A stretch of DNA of 54,360 bases from an uncultured Bacteroides sp. (GCA_949289265.1 CASENE010000082.1:1-54360), one strand, 5' to 3'. Counted from the first letter of the stretch, positions 1-8,125 are shown. Notes: generated by a model from the sequence alone, not told the origin. Numbers and translations: made by a program.

Positions 1-1
1 G

Positions 2-121
2 AAAGATACTGACGGATTGTTTACCCGAATTATAGGGAAGATTAGCGCACTTACAATCCTACAATACATTAACTATAAAAATAACAAACCCATTGGCAAA
101 GTTAAATATGCGCTGATTTAA
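2..121 (+). pseudogene. C-terminus of an IS982-like transposase (cut by window edge)
   Basis: The frame from base 2 is open and ends at a TAA at 119-121. Its last residues (NNKPIGKVKYALI) resemble the C-terminal end of IS982-type DDE transposases of Bacteroides. Only about 39 residues are inside the window, so it cannot be said whether the element is intact. The short stretch after the stop (121-135, ending CCAACGGGT) is a plausible terminal inverted repeat of the element. The family call is from memory of the C-terminal pattern; another DDE family is possible. Confidence 0.55.
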
Positions 122-135
122 TTCCGCCAACGGGT
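121..135. repeat. Putative right terminal inverted repeat of the IS982-like element
   Basis: ATTCCGCCAACGGGT directly follows the transposase stop codon. IS982-type elements end very close to their transposase stop, and the inverse of this stretch starts with ACCC, as in many IS ends. The other end lies outside the window, so the inverted-repeat pairing and any target duplication cannot be checked here. Confidence 0.35.
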
Positions 136-145
136 TATATAATAT

Positions 146-304
146 ATGGAATACCTCAACGACTTTCACAAAGCATGGATAGAACGGACCAACCGCTCGA
201 TTGCCTCCTGGAGCAGGCAGCCGGCATCGTTAGAAGAAGCAAAGAAGCAGCAGGAACGATTGAACCGACAGAAGGCTACAAGAGAAGGCAAACGGAAGCA
301 CTGA
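146..304 (+). CDS. Small unknown ORF (52 aa), coupled to the next gene
   Basis: A 52-residue frame begins MEYLNDFHKAW and ends in a very basic, glutamine-rich tail. Its TGA stop at 302-304 overlaps the ATG at 304-306 of the downstream frame (TGATG), the classical arrangement for translational coupling. It starts only about 11 bases past the presumed IS end. It may therefore be a complete small gene, or the remnant of a longer gene cut by the insertion, because the ATG could originally have been an internal Met. I do not recognise a family. Third-position GC is somewhat higher in this frame than in the competing frame over 175-304. Confidence 0.4.
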   Translation: MEYLNDFHKAWIERTNRSIASWSRQPASLEEAKKQQERLNRQKATREGKRKH

Positions 305-768
305 TGGCTTTTGCCGACAGCAACCGACTATGGCTGTCGCCTGGCACGTTGCGCCTGACCTTCCTGAGCAAAGGGGGAGAGAACGAGGTATTCTACGACG
401 GCGCGGCCACCATCGTCAAGCTGAACAACTTTGAATACGCCGGCGACGACCTGGAGAACTTCTTCATCCGCATCAGGGCGCACAACCGTTTCTTTGCCAA
501 CGTCCCCTACCGCCTCGTGGGGTTCGCACGCAACAGCCGGGGCGAGTTCTGCGCCGTGCTGACGCAACCCTACGTCAAGGCGCGGCGCGAAGCCACCGAA
601 GACGAGATAGCACACGTCATGCAGGCACTGGGATTCGAGATGGACTATCCCGACGAATATCACAACACGGAATACAAGGTGTTCGACGTGGTGCCCAACA
701 ACGTGCTCTGCGGCATAGACGGCGAACTGTACTTCATAGACACCCAGCTCCGCCCCCTGAAACGTTAA
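304..768 (+). CDS. Polyvalent-protein-kinase-like protein
   Basis: The product (154 aa from ATG 304; the same frame also has an ATG at 175) contains LSKGGENEVFYDG followed by IVKLNNFEYAGDD. This is a glycine-loop-like turn followed by a lysine strand, as in the N-lobe of kinase folds. Near the end come VFDVVPNNVL and YFIDTQL, which fit a degenerate catalytic/metal-binding segment. The pattern matches the short kinase-like domains in polyvalent proteins of Bacteroidetes mobile elements. ATG 304 is preferred because it overlaps the stop of the preceding small ORF, and because the 175-304 stretch would otherwise be coded in two frames. The role is unknown; linkage to an IS and the family habit suggest mobile-element origin. 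Confidence 0.5.
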   Translation: MAFADSNRLWLSPGTLRLTFLSKGGENEVFYDGAATIVKLNNFEYAGDDLENFFIRIRAHNRFFANVPYRLVGFARNSRGEFCAVLTQPYVKARREATEDEIAHVMQALGFEMDYPDEYHNTEYKVFDVVPNNVLCGIDGELYFIDTQLRPLKR

Positions 769-827
769 AAACCGTTCCCGACCCCGAAAAAACGCCCGCC
801 CGCTCTTGCATCTCGCGAAAAAACGGC

Positions 828-836
828 TACCTTTGC
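828..836 (+). promoter_or_regulatory. -7 promoter element of the fimbrial operon
   Basis: TACCTTTGC matches the Bacteroidetes -7 consensus TAnnTTTG, with a TTG about 19 bases upstream (806-808). Transcription would start near 840-843. This puts the upstream TTG at 806 outside the mRNA and makes ATG 865 the first usable start. Confidence 0.6.
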
Positions 837-864
837 CGCCAATAATCCTACAAAACGAAAACCA

Positions 865-2467
865 ATGCGCCACACTGACTTACAGACCGCAAGCGCCTCC
901 GCGCCCAAGAAGGCAATTTTACCCCCCCCCGTTAAGACTTATTAACATCCTCCTGGCCGCCCTCCTCCTCCTGGCCGCCTGCACCCGCGACGACGACCCC
1001 GCCGCCCTGGCCGGCTCCGACGACAGCCACCACGCCTACGAAGGCGGCCTCGCCCCCATCACCTTCACCCTGGCCGACGACCCCGATACCCGCGTGGCGG
1101 ACGACGGCCTGCAGACCCGCTTCGAAAACGGAGACCAAGTGGCCGTGCAGTGCGACGGAGTGACCAAGACCTACACCGTGCAGACCGTGGACGGGCAGCA
1201 GATACTGGCCTCGGACGACCCGTTCATGTGGGACAAGCCGCACGGCAACCAGAAGACCGTCACCGCCTGGTATCCCGCCGACGCCACCATCAAGGGCGGG
1301 CAATACACCGTGAAGCAAGACCAGCGCGCCGAGGCCGACTTCAAGGCCTCGCACGTCATGGCCACCGACGCCACCCCCATCACCCCCCAGAACACCGCCC
1401 TGCGCTTCACCCACCGCACGGCCAAAATCGTCGTCAAGATAACGCCCAGCAAAGTAGTAAGCCTGAACGACCTGGACTACGTCGAGGTAAGGGCACGCCC
1501 GGACCTGTCGGTAGCAGACCCTTGGGGCAGGGCACCCGGTTACATCCAAGCACACCGCACGAGCGAGGACACCTGGGAAGCCATGGTACCCCAACAAGAC
1601 ATCAAGCTCTACTACATAAACGCAATGGGCCAGGCATCGGGAGTATCCTACCTCCACATCTACACCAAGGGCAGCGAAAGCAGCACCAACTTCTTCCCCT
1701 CGGGAAGCAACGTCAGCAAAGACGAGGACGGGAGTATATTCCCCGTGAAGAACGGCCAGGTGTACCAGACCAACTTCAGCTTCACCAACCGCATCATCTA
1801 CAAGATGCAGAACGAAGACCTGCACATCGGCGGAGACCCCGACATCGAGTACGAGATCCAAAGAAAATACGTCGGCGACCAATACGACGCGCGCATCTAC
1901 ATCACCCCCCCGGCCAACGTGACGCTGTACAACATCAACCTGAAACACAATTATAACGGCGCATCTGACCCTTATGGAATCATCAATATATCCGGCCCCG
2001 GCGAGGTGCGCATCCGCCTGGAGGGCTACAACTATCTCTACGGCCAGGACTATCCTTGGGATAACGGATACAGCGCCATCCTACTCAACGACGGAGCCAG
2101 CCTGGTGCTGACAGGCCCCGGCAGCCTGACAGCCGAAGGTGCCTGGGCAGCCGTCATCGGAACAGGCTATTACAGATCGGGCGGCAATTTCCGTTGCGGC
2201 GACATCACCATCGTAAACGCCACGCTCGACCTCACTACGAGTGACAATCCCCCGGCGGCGCCCGCCATCGGCAAAGGAGCGCAGGAAGGAGGAATCGAAC
2301 CGCAGTGCGGCAACATCACCGTCTACCTGAAGCAGGGCCAAAGCCAGCAGGATTTCCTCGACCAGATTACCTTGAGAGTGGGCAGCACCAAGATAGACCC
2401 CGCCCCCACCTACCACACGTACGACGAAATCCCCCAGGAATACCTGGACTTCATGAACGGCAACTGA
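865..2467 (+). CDS. Fimbrillin-family lipoprotein, out of frame at a poly-C tract
   Basis: The long frame encodes a lipoprotein signal (LLAALLLLAAC), then a fimbrillin/Mfa-like domain. Typical traits are TRVADDG near the start, an ENGDQVAV segment, and LRFTHRTAKIVVKI before the second subdomain. The last ~200 residues (ISGPGEV, LNDGASLVLTGPGSLTA) look like a beta-rich, possibly beta-helical, tip domain. The only ATG downstream of the promoter is 865, but it is one base out of frame. A run of nine C (922-930) lies between it and the signal peptide, and eight C would join them perfectly. Without that change the frame can only be opened from a TTG at 806, upstream of the promoter. Probably a tip or accessory fimbrial subunit subject to phase variation, or an assembly error in the C run. 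Confidence 0.7.
922..930 (+). repeat. Nine-C homopolymer, candidate phase-variation switch
   Basis: A run of nine C sits inside the first codons of the fimbrillin lipoprotein. Losing one C would put ATG 865 in frame with the lipoprotein signal sequence. Runs of this length are prone to slippage. Confidence 0.6.
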
Positions 2468-2474
2468 ACATAGC

Positions 2475-2602
2475 CCGCGCGGGAGTAGTCAAAACTGCAA
2501 GCGGGAGTAGCCGAAACTACAAGCGGGAGTAGCAAATGCTACAAGCGGGAGTAGCAAACGCCGCAAGCGGGAGTAGCCGAAACTGCAAGCGGGAGTTTTT
2601 TT
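2475..2602 (+). repeat. Tandem array, 22-bp unit, six copies
   Basis: GGGAG recurs at 2481, 2503, 2525, 2547, 2569 and 2591, an exact 22-bp step. Each unit contains CAAGCGGGAGTAGC plus a variable tail. The array fills the gap between the fimbrillin lipoprotein and the HU-like gene and ends in seven T, which could act as a weak terminator. There are no unique spacers, so this is not a CRISPR array. Confidence 0.85.
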
Positions 2603-2658
2603 CTCCACCTCTGCAAGAGAGTCATTAACCCTTTTATTCACAATTAAAATCTACAGAC

Positions 2659-3153
2659 ATGAAAGCAAATTTTAACTTCGCATTACGCCCCGACCCACAG
2701 ACAAAAGTCAAGAAATGGTACGCCCTCCCCGCCCTGAAAGGCACGATGGATGCCGACGAAACCGCCCGGATGGCCGTGGCCGATACCACCCTGTCGAAAG
2801 GCGAGTTCAAGCACGTGATGGAAGTGGCCACCGAGAAGCTCATCCCCCTCATCCTCTCGGGCATCAGCGTCACCATCGGCGACCTGGGCAAGCTGCGCCT
2901 CTCGTTCGGCAGCAAGGGCGTGGAAAACATGGACGACTTCGACGCCGAGACCATGATACAGAACGCCAAAATCATCTTCACCCCCTCCACCACCCTGAAA
3001 GAAGCCATCAAGACGGCGCACTTCGAGGCCGAAGGCGTGGTGGAGGACGGCATCAAATACGGCACCATCCTCAGCTACAAGAAGGCCAAAGGCCTCGTCC
3101 CCGACGACGAAGAGACCCAGCAGCCGGGCACGGGCGAGACGCCGCTGGGATGA
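2659..3153 (+). CDS. HU-like DNA-binding protein (Bacteroidales 164-aa type)
   Basis: The 164-residue product follows the layout of the long Bacteroidales HU-like proteins. It has a short N-terminal extension (NFALRPDP), a helical region (KGEFKHVMEVATEKLI), a beta arm (SVTIGDLGKLRLSF) and a C-terminal tail rich in acidic residues and prolines. Family members bind DNA non-specifically or act as structural regulators. Here it sits inside the fimbrial operon, after a 22-bp tandem array and before a 7-bp array, and in the same orientation as all fimbrial genes. That suggests a local architectural or regulatory role, but this is inference; such genes also occur scattered in Bacteroidales genomes. 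Confidence 0.8.
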   Translation: MKANFNFALRPDPQTKVKKWYALPALKGTMDADETARMAVADTTLSKGEFKHVMEVATEKLIPLILSGISVTIGDLGKLRLSFGSKGVENMDDFDAETMIQNAKIIFTPSTTLKEAIKTAHFEAEGVVEDGIKYGTILSYKKAKGLVPDDEETQQPGTGETPLG

Positions 3154-3161
3154 GATTTAGT

Positions 3162-3355
3162 GATTAGGGTTTAGTGATTAGTGATTAATATAGGCTGTAG
3201 GGAGCACTCATCACTGAACACTAACCACTAACGGACTAATCACTAATCACTAATCACTAAACACTAATCACTAACGGACTAATCACTAATCACTAACCCC
3301 TAAACACTAAACACTGACGGACTAATCACTAATCACTAACCACTAATCACTAAAA
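3162..3355 (+). repeat. Heptanucleotide repeat region with inverted arms
   Basis: The gap before the DUF3575 gene is almost entirely built of 7-bp units. GATTAGT/GTTTAGT units form a left block at 3162-3188, and AATCACT/AACACTA units form a long right block at 3208-3354. The blocks are complementary and could fold into a large imperfect hairpin around a unique 20-base centre. Confidence 0.8.
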
Positions 3356-3949
3356 ATGAAACATCTACTTATCCTCCTCCTCCTGGCAGCCCTGTCCCTG
3401 GCCCCGCTGCGGGCGGCGGCGCAAGACCTGCAGGCCGAGCCCTTCGACCAGCCGCGCTGGAGCCTGAGCACCAACCTGCTCTCGTGGGCCACGCTGGCCC
3501 CCAACCTGGGCGCCGAGGTCTACTGGGGCAGCCGGTGGTCGGCCACGGTGGACGGCTCGTTCGGCCTGTGGGGCTTCGGCACGGACAAGGCCGCCTTTCA
3601 GACCTGGAGCGCGGGCGGCGAAGTGCGCTACTGGCTGCAGGCCCGCCGCTACGGCTTCCGCCGCACATGGGTGGGCCTCGCGGTGCGCGGCGGCGAGTTC
3701 GACGAAAACTTCTTCACCGACGGACGGCGCGGCAACGCCCTGCTGGCCGGCGCCACCGTGGGCTACCGCTTCATCCTCCCCGGCCGCCACTGGCGCGTGG
3801 ACACCTCGCTGGGCCTGGGCTACACCCGCTTCGACTACGACCGCTACCACCACAACACCCGTTTCGACGTCTGGGAGCTGGACGGCCATACCCTCCACCA
3901 AGGCTTCGGCCTGACGCACCTCAACGTTGCCCTGGTCTATTTATTCTGA
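3356..3949 (+). CDS. DUF3575 outer-membrane protein of fimbrial locus
   Basis: The 197-residue product has a cleavable signal peptide ending in AAAQ. A repeated pattern of aromatic-rich beta strands follows (WSLSTNLLSWATLAPNLG, VDGSFGLWGFG, GGEVRYWLQ, GLAVRGGEF, TVGYRFIL, SLGLGYTRF). This matches DUF3575, a family of small outer-membrane barrels commonly found next to Mfa2-type anchors in Bacteroidales fimbrial loci. The Mfa2-like gene begins 16 bases after the stop. Function is not established; it may help anchor or secrete fimbriae at the outer membrane. Confidence 0.8.
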   Translation: MKHLLILLLLAALSLAPLRAAAQDLQAEPFDQPRWSLSTNLLSWATLAPNLGAEVYWGSRWSATVDGSFGLWGFGTDKAAFQTWSAGGEVRYWLQARRYGFRRTWVGLAVRGGEFDENFFTDGRRGNALLAGATVGYRFILPGRHWRVDTSLGLGYTRFDYDRYHHNTRFDVWELDGHTLHQGFGLTHLNVALVYLF

Positions 3950-3965
3950 CGAAAGGAGAAGAAAC

Positions 3966-4904
3966 ATGCACACGAACATGAAGAAGATGATGAAGAAGAA
4001 GACAACCCGGATACTGACCCTCGTCCCCGCCTGCCTGGCCCTGATGCTGACGGCCTGCGACGACAAGACGCTCTACACCCACGCCCAGCTCTACGGCAGC
4101 CCCCTCGCCGTCAGCGCCAACTGGGCCGGCCGCACCCCCACCGCCGACCAGCTGACGGTGAGCATCGAGAGCCTCACCCCCGGCATCGGCGACGCCCCCT
4201 CGCTCAGCCTGTCCGCCACCGGCACCGCCGAGACCACCCTGCCCGAAGCCACCTACCGCCTGACGGCCACCCACCCGGCCGACCACCTCGCCCTGGACGG
4301 CTCGCTCTTCCGCCTCGACGCCCCCGATGCCGACGGCCTCCTGCCCCAGCCCGGCCCCCTGGCCGCCGCCAGCGTGGAAGCCAGCCTCACGGCCCAGCAG
4401 CCCAACCTCATCAGCCTGCCCATGCGGGTGCTGACCCGCACGCTCTGCCTGCGCTTCGTATTGGGCACGACGGACAACGCCGACATCGCCGGGCTGGACG
4501 TGCGCCTGGCCGGCATGGCCACCTCCGTCACCCTGGACGGCACCGACCGCATGCAGACCGAAGCCGGCCCCATCGGCCTCAGCCTGCAGCCCGAAGCCCC
4601 GGCAGACGGAGACGGCAACCGCGTGGCCTACGCAGCCACCGTCCGCACCCTGGGCACGCATCCCCGGGAGCGGCAGACGATGGACGTCGTGGTGCGCCTG
4701 GCCGACGGCACCGCCTTCCACGCGGAGGCCGACGCCTCCGCCGCCCTCCGCGCCCTGAACGCCCAGGCGACGGACGAGCCTTTCACTGCCACCTTCCGCC
4801 TCGTGGGCGCCGGACGCCCCGGCAACGACGTGCACTTCAGCATCGGCCCCTGGGAGGAAGTCCCGACGGACGACAGCGGAGACGCGGGGATGGTGGTGGA
4901 GTAA
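3966..4904 (+). CDS. Mfa2/FimB-like fimbrial anchor lipoprotein
   Basis: ATG 3966 is preceded by AGGAG at 3954-3958, an unusually clear ribosome-binding site for this organism, and it lies outside the upstream gene. The 312-aa product has a basic N-terminus, a hydrophobic stretch and the lipobox ALMLTAC, so it is a lipoprotein. The rest is beta-rich with the layout of the FimB/Mfa2 family, whose members anchor and limit the length of the fimbria at the cell surface (TATHPADHLALDGSLF, LCLRFVLG, final MVVE). Position directly after the DUF3575 gene and before a fimbrillin supports the call. Coding GC is very high. Confidence 0.75.
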   Translation: MHTNMKKMMKKKTTRILTLVPACLALMLTACDDKTLYTHAQLYGSPLAVSANWAGRTPTADQLTVSIESLTPGIGDAPSLSLSATGTAETTLPEATYRLTATHPADHLALDGSLFRLDAPDADGLLPQPGPLAAASVEASLTAQQPNLISLPMRVLTRTLCLRFVLGTTDNADIAGLDVRLAGMATSVTLDGTDRMQTEAGPIGLSLQPEAPADGDGNRVAYAATVRTLGTHPRERQTMDVVVRLADGTAFHAEADASAALRALNAQATDEPFTATFRLVGAGRPGNDVHFSIGPWEEVPTDDSGDAGMVVE

Positions 4905-4910
4905 CAATAA

Positions 4911-4945
4911 GCTACGAGATACGAGCTACGAGCTACGAGTTACGA
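4911..4945 (+). repeat. Short heptanucleotide array (GCTACGA-type)
   Basis: Five consecutive 7-bp units (GCTACGA, GATACGA, GCTACGA, GCTACGA, GTTACGA) lie just after the anchor gene, followed by a looser AGATAAAT-type repeat up to the fimbrillin gene. The period matches the arrays at 3162-3355 and 7259-7389 but the sequence is different. Confidence 0.7.
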
Positions 4946-4998
4946 GTAATTAACAGATAAATAGATAAACAGATAATAAACCATTAAACAACAAGTAT

Positions 4999-5985
4999 AT
5001 GAAAAAGCAACAAATCCTCTTCGCTTCCGCTCTGGCCCTGACGCTGGCCCTGGGAGCATGTACCAACGACAACGAACCGCAAGTGGTAGACCTGACGAAA
5101 CCCATCTCTCTGGACTTCGGCCTGGAGGCCACCACCAAGGTAGCCATCGAAAACCCCATCGGCTTCGACAACGGCGACGCCGTGGGCGTCTACCTGGCCA
5201 CCTCGGACGACCAGACGCAAGCCGCCATCAACGCCGGCCAACCCGTGAACAACGTGCAGTTCCAGCTGAACGGCGGCACGTGGGACGGCGTCATCTACTG
5301 GCAGAACACGGCGCAGTGGCACACCCTCTACGCCTACTATCCCTACGACGCCGCCCTGGACGGCACGCAGACCACCAAGGCCGTCAGCGTCCAGGCCGAC
5401 CAATACAGCAACAACGGCCAGGCCTACAAAGCCGCGGACTACCTGTGGGGCGTGAACCGTCCCGTCATGGCCACCGTCTCCTCGCAAACCATCCAGCTGA
5501 AGCACCGGATGGCCCGCATCGTCGTCAAGCTGTCCTGCGGCGACGACATGGCTCCCGAAGAACTGCAGGCGATAGCCCCCAGCCTGAAACTGCTGGGCAC
5601 CAACATCCCCACGCAAGGCACGTTTGAAGTGAAGGACGGCAGCATCACCGCCGACCAGGCTCAAGACAACACCCTCAGCGAAGTGATGCCCTACTCCACC
5701 CGCACCGCCGACGGCAGCGGCGCCTACACGTACTACGCCATCCTGCTGCCCGGCACGCAGTTTGCCAACGGAGCGGAGTTTGTCAGCCTGACCGACACGG
5801 ACGGCACGCCCTACATCTACAAGCTGAACGCCGGCGGCAACGACCTGCAACTGGTGGCCGGCAACGAATACACCTTCAAGCTGAAGGCCAACAAGGCCGG
5901 CATCGACCTGGCGCAGTTCACCATCGAATCGTGGACAAACAACAACGTCGACGAGAGTGGCAGCGCCGACATGGTGGTGGACTAA
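4999..5985 (+). CDS. Fimbrillin-family lipoprotein
   Basis: The 328-residue product starts MKKQQILFASALALTLALGAC, a lipoprotein signal with Cys 21. The fimbrillin pattern follows: FGLEATTKVAIENPIGFDNGDAVGVY, a YAYYPY strand, IQLKHRMARIVVKL before the second domain, YYAILLPGTQF, and the C-terminal strand AQFTIESWTNNN. Fimbrillins are exported as lipoproteins, cleaved at the surface and polymerised by strand exchange. As the last gene of the operon, after the anchor, it may be the main stalk or an accessory tip subunit; which of the two cannot be told from the sequence. Confidence 0.8.
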   Translation: MKKQQILFASALALTLALGACTNDNEPQVVDLTKPISLDFGLEATTKVAIENPIGFDNGDAVGVYLATSDDQTQAAINAGQPVNNVQFQLNGGTWDGVIYWQNTAQWHTLYAYYPYDAALDGTQTTKAVSVQADQYSNNGQAYKAADYLWGVNRPVMATVSSQTIQLKHRMARIVVKLSCGDDMAPEELQAIAPSLKLLGTNIPTQGTFEVKDGSITADQAQDNTLSEVMPYSTRTADGSGAYTYYAILLPGTQFANGAEFVSLTDTDGTPYIYKLNAGGNDLQLVAGNEYTFKLKANKAGIDLAQFTIESWTNNNVDESGSADMVVD

Positions 5986-6134
5986 GCAGCACATCGTTTT
6001 CATCTCATCTTATTGTATAAAAGAGGGCGTGCCGAAATAAGTGTGGCTATCCATTTCCCCTCCTCCCCGGAGAAGGAGAATTGAGTTACCACTCGCATTT
6101 CGGTGCACCCTTTTGCGCTTTAGAAAGATTTGCC

Positions 6135-6142
6135 TACCTTTG
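6135..6142 (+). promoter_or_regulatory. -7 promoter element of the RNase H gene
   Basis: TACCTTTG ends only five bases before ATG 6148, so the transcript would have almost no 5' leader. Confidence 0.45.
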
Positions 6143-6147
6143 CCCGC

Positions 6148-6783
6148 ATGAAGAAGAAAGAGAAATACTACGTCGTCTGGATAGGCGTCACGCCCGGCAT
6201 CTACCGCTCGTGGACGGACTGCCAGTTGCAGGTGAAGGGCTACGAAGGCGCCCGCTACAAATCGTTCGACACGCTCCAGGAAGCCGAAGAAGCCCTGGCC
6301 GCCCCGCCCTCCCAATACATCCGCCCGGCCTCGCCGTCCCGCCCTCCGCGCACGGAGTCCGCCCCGTCCCTGCCCCCCGGCTTCACGGGGCAAGCCCTGG
6401 CCGTCGACGCAGCCTGCAGCGGCAACCCGGGACAGATGGAATACCGGGGCGTCCACCTGCCCAGCTTCCAGCAAGTCTTCCACTTCGGCCCCCAGTATGG
6501 CACCAACAACATCGGCGAGTTCCTGGCCATTGTCCATGCCCTGGCCCTGCTGCAACAGAAAGGACTCGACATGCCCGTCTACAGCGACAGCCGCAACGCC
6601 CTCAGCTGGGTGCGCCAGAAGAAGTGCAAGACCCGTCTGCCCCGCAACGCCAAGTCCGAGGCTCTCTTCCAGCTCATCGACCGCGCCGAGCAATGGCTGC
6701 GCACGCATTCCTTCACCACGCCCCTGCGGAAATGGGAGACGGAACAGTGGGGCGAGATACCGGCCGACTTCGGACGGAAATAA
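6148..6783 (+). CDS. rnhA: Ribonuclease H1 with N-terminal viroplasmin domain
   Basis: Residues 5-50 (KYYVVWIGVTPGIYRSWTDC, then YKSFDTLQEAEEAL) form the caulimovirus-type viroplasmin domain that binds RNA-DNA hybrids. A Pro-rich linker follows. The RNase H domain has the first catalytic aspartate in ALAVDAACSGNPG, the glutamate in TNNIGEFLAIVHAL and a later Asp in VYSDSRNALSWV. The enzyme removes RNA from RNA-DNA hybrids. Length (211 aa) and order match the usual Bacteroidetes RNase H. The start at 6148 is fixed by the viroplasmin domain, which begins right after it. Confidence 0.88.
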   Translation: MKKKEKYYVVWIGVTPGIYRSWTDCQLQVKGYEGARYKSFDTLQEAEEALAAPPSQYIRPASPSRPPRTESAPSLPPGFTGQALAVDAACSGNPGQMEYRGVHLPSFQQVFHFGPQYGTNNIGEFLAIVHALALLQQKGLDMPVYSDSRNALSWVRQKKCKTRLPRNAKSEALFQLIDRAEQWLRTHSFTTPLRKWETEQWGEIPADFGRK

Positions 6784-6822
6784 GAGACAGACGGAAATGA
6801 TGCAGCCGCCCGACACGAATGC

Positions 6823-7248
6823 CTACCGGTCGTCCTCCGACGGGTCGGTATAAGCGTCCAGAAACTCCTGCGCAGCCCGGTTGCCCCCATCGGCCGCCGC
6901 CTTGTAATGAAAGAGGCCCTCGTCCGGATCTTCCCCCCGGCAGGAATCCATGAAATAGGCACCCAGCCACAAATGAGCCTCCACGGCCCACACGCTGTCT
7001 GTCTCCGCAGCCTTCTCCATAAAACGGGCAGCATCGTAATGGTCATACACCTGGCGTTCGCCTCCGGTGCGCTGGTCGGGCGTATCGCCGTTGGCACACA
7101 TCAGGCCCAGCACGTAGCAAGCAGCCCCGTCGCCTGCCCTCATGCCCCGTTCGGCATAGAAGAAGGCCTTCTCCGGGTCAGCCTCCACGCCCCAACCATA
7201 ATAATGGCGCAACGCCATCAGGCCGTCACTCTCAGACAAACTGGTCAT
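6823..7248 (-). CDS. Sel1-like repeat protein
   Basis: The ~141-residue product is built of Sel1-type helical repeats: WGVEADPEKAFFYAERGMRAGDGAACYVLG, DHYDAARFMEKAAETDSVWAVEAHLWLG and DEGLFHYKAAADGGNRAAQEFL. Such proteins serve as adaptor scaffolds. There is no signal peptide, so it is likely cytoplasmic. ATG 7248 is chosen; an in-frame TTG at 7257 is an alternative. It lies downstream of the PP2C gene on the same strand, separated by about 120 bases of heptanucleotide repeats, and may be the last member of the phospho-signalling cluster or an independent gene. Confidence 0.7.
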   Translation of the reverse strand: MTSLSESDGLMALRHYYGWGVEADPEKAFFYAERGMRAGDGAACYVLGLMCANGDTPDQRTGGERQVYDHYDAARFMEKAAETDSVWAVEAHLWLGAYFMDSCRGEDPDEGLFHYKAAADGGNRAAQEFLDAYTDPSEDDR

Positions 7249-7258
7249 ATCTTCCAAA

Positions 7259-7389
7259 TGATTAGTGATGAGTGATTAATGGTTAGTGATGAGTGATTAG
7301 TGATGAGTGATTAATAATGAATAGTAAATAGGTTGCCCGTGAGGCTTGCTGTCACATAGTAACCACTAACCACTAATCATTAACCACTA
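7259..7389. repeat. Heptanucleotide repeat region with inverted arms
   Basis: Seven-base units (GTGATTA, GTGATGA, ATGGTTA) run from 7259 to about 7315. After a unique centre, complementary units (AACCACTA, ATCATTA) run from about 7358 to 7389, into the end of the PP2C gene. The two arms could pair. The region lies between the PP2C and Sel1 genes. Confidence 0.75.
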
Positions 7390-8125
7390 ACAGCAGCACC
7401 GTCACATTATCCCTTCCTCCGGCGGCCTTGGCCTGCCGAATCAGGCAGGAGGCCGGGTCGTCGTCCGCCTCCAGCGCCTCAGCGATTTCGTCGTCGGTCA
7501 GCATGTCGCTCAAGCCGTCGGAACAGAGCAGGAAGACATCGCCGGACAGCACCTGCCCGTCCCAACACACCACGTCGGCAAAAAACGCGCCTTCATTGCC
7601 CAGGTAGTTATAAATCAGGTTCGAGGGTATCCGGTCGTCTCCTGTCAGTTCGCGCTCGGAATGGTCGACCGTGAGTGGCTTCAGCACCCCGTTGCGATAG
7701 CGATACAGCCGGCTGTCGCCGATATGCACCGATGCCACCCGCCCCTCGTAACACACCAAGGCTATCAGGGTCGTTCCCATCTCTGCCAACCGGGGATTGG
7801 AAGCAGCTGCCGCCAGAACAGTCCGGTTGGCCTGCGCCGCCCAGTCCTTCAACGCCAGGACAAGCCCGTCGTTGTCCAGCCCCGCAGGTATCTCTTTCAC
7901 GTAGGCCGACAACGAACGCAGAACAATCTCCGAGGCAACCTCCCCGCCTTCGTATCCGCCCATGCCGTCGGCCACGGCAAATGCCGCATGGGTATCCGGC
8001 CCGAAATCCAAGTCGCCGCTGCGGGCATCGTCGCGGACAAAGCGGCCTCCCGCCAATGCCATGTCCTCGTTGTTCTTCCGCCTGCAGCCCACATCGCTGA
8101 CCGCCTTGAACGTCATCCTGCTCAT
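7373..8125 (-). CDS. PP2C-type serine/threonine protein phosphatase
   Basis: This is a 250-residue PP2C-family metal-dependent phosphatase. Conserved motifs in order are SDVGCRRKNNED (residues 10-21), VADGMGGYEGGE (51-62, metal-binding Asp 53), GDSRLYRYRNG (136-146), LLCSDGLSD (199-207, Asp 203) and GGRDNVTVLLL (236-246, Asp 239). All metal ligands expected for the family are visible, so it should be active and reverse the phosphorylation made by the kinase encoded upstream. Its ATG overlaps the stop of the FHA gene by four bases (ATGA), which indicates co-translation. No signal peptide or membrane segment is present. Confidence 0.93.
   Translation of the reverse strand: MSRMTFKAVSDVGCRRKNNEDMALAGGRFVRDDARSGDLDFGPDTHAAFAVADGMGGYEGGEVASEIVLRSLSAYVKEIPAGLDNDGLVLALKDWAAQANRTVLAAAASNPRLAEMGTTLIALVCYEGRVASVHIGDSRLYRYRNGVLKPLTVDHSERELTGDDRIPSNLIYNYLGNEGAFFADVVCWDGQVLSGDVFLLCSDGLSDMLTDDEIAEALEADDDPASCLIRQAKAAGGRDNVTVLLLVVND

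Noticed and set aside
806-864. TTG at 806 as start of the fimbrillin lipoprotein
   Set aside because: It lies upstream of the promoter box at 828-836 and gives an atypical 50-residue stretch before the signal peptide.
2475-2602. 22-bp arrays as CRISPR
   Set aside because: Units are contiguous, with no unique spacers of regular length, and no Cas genes are in the window.
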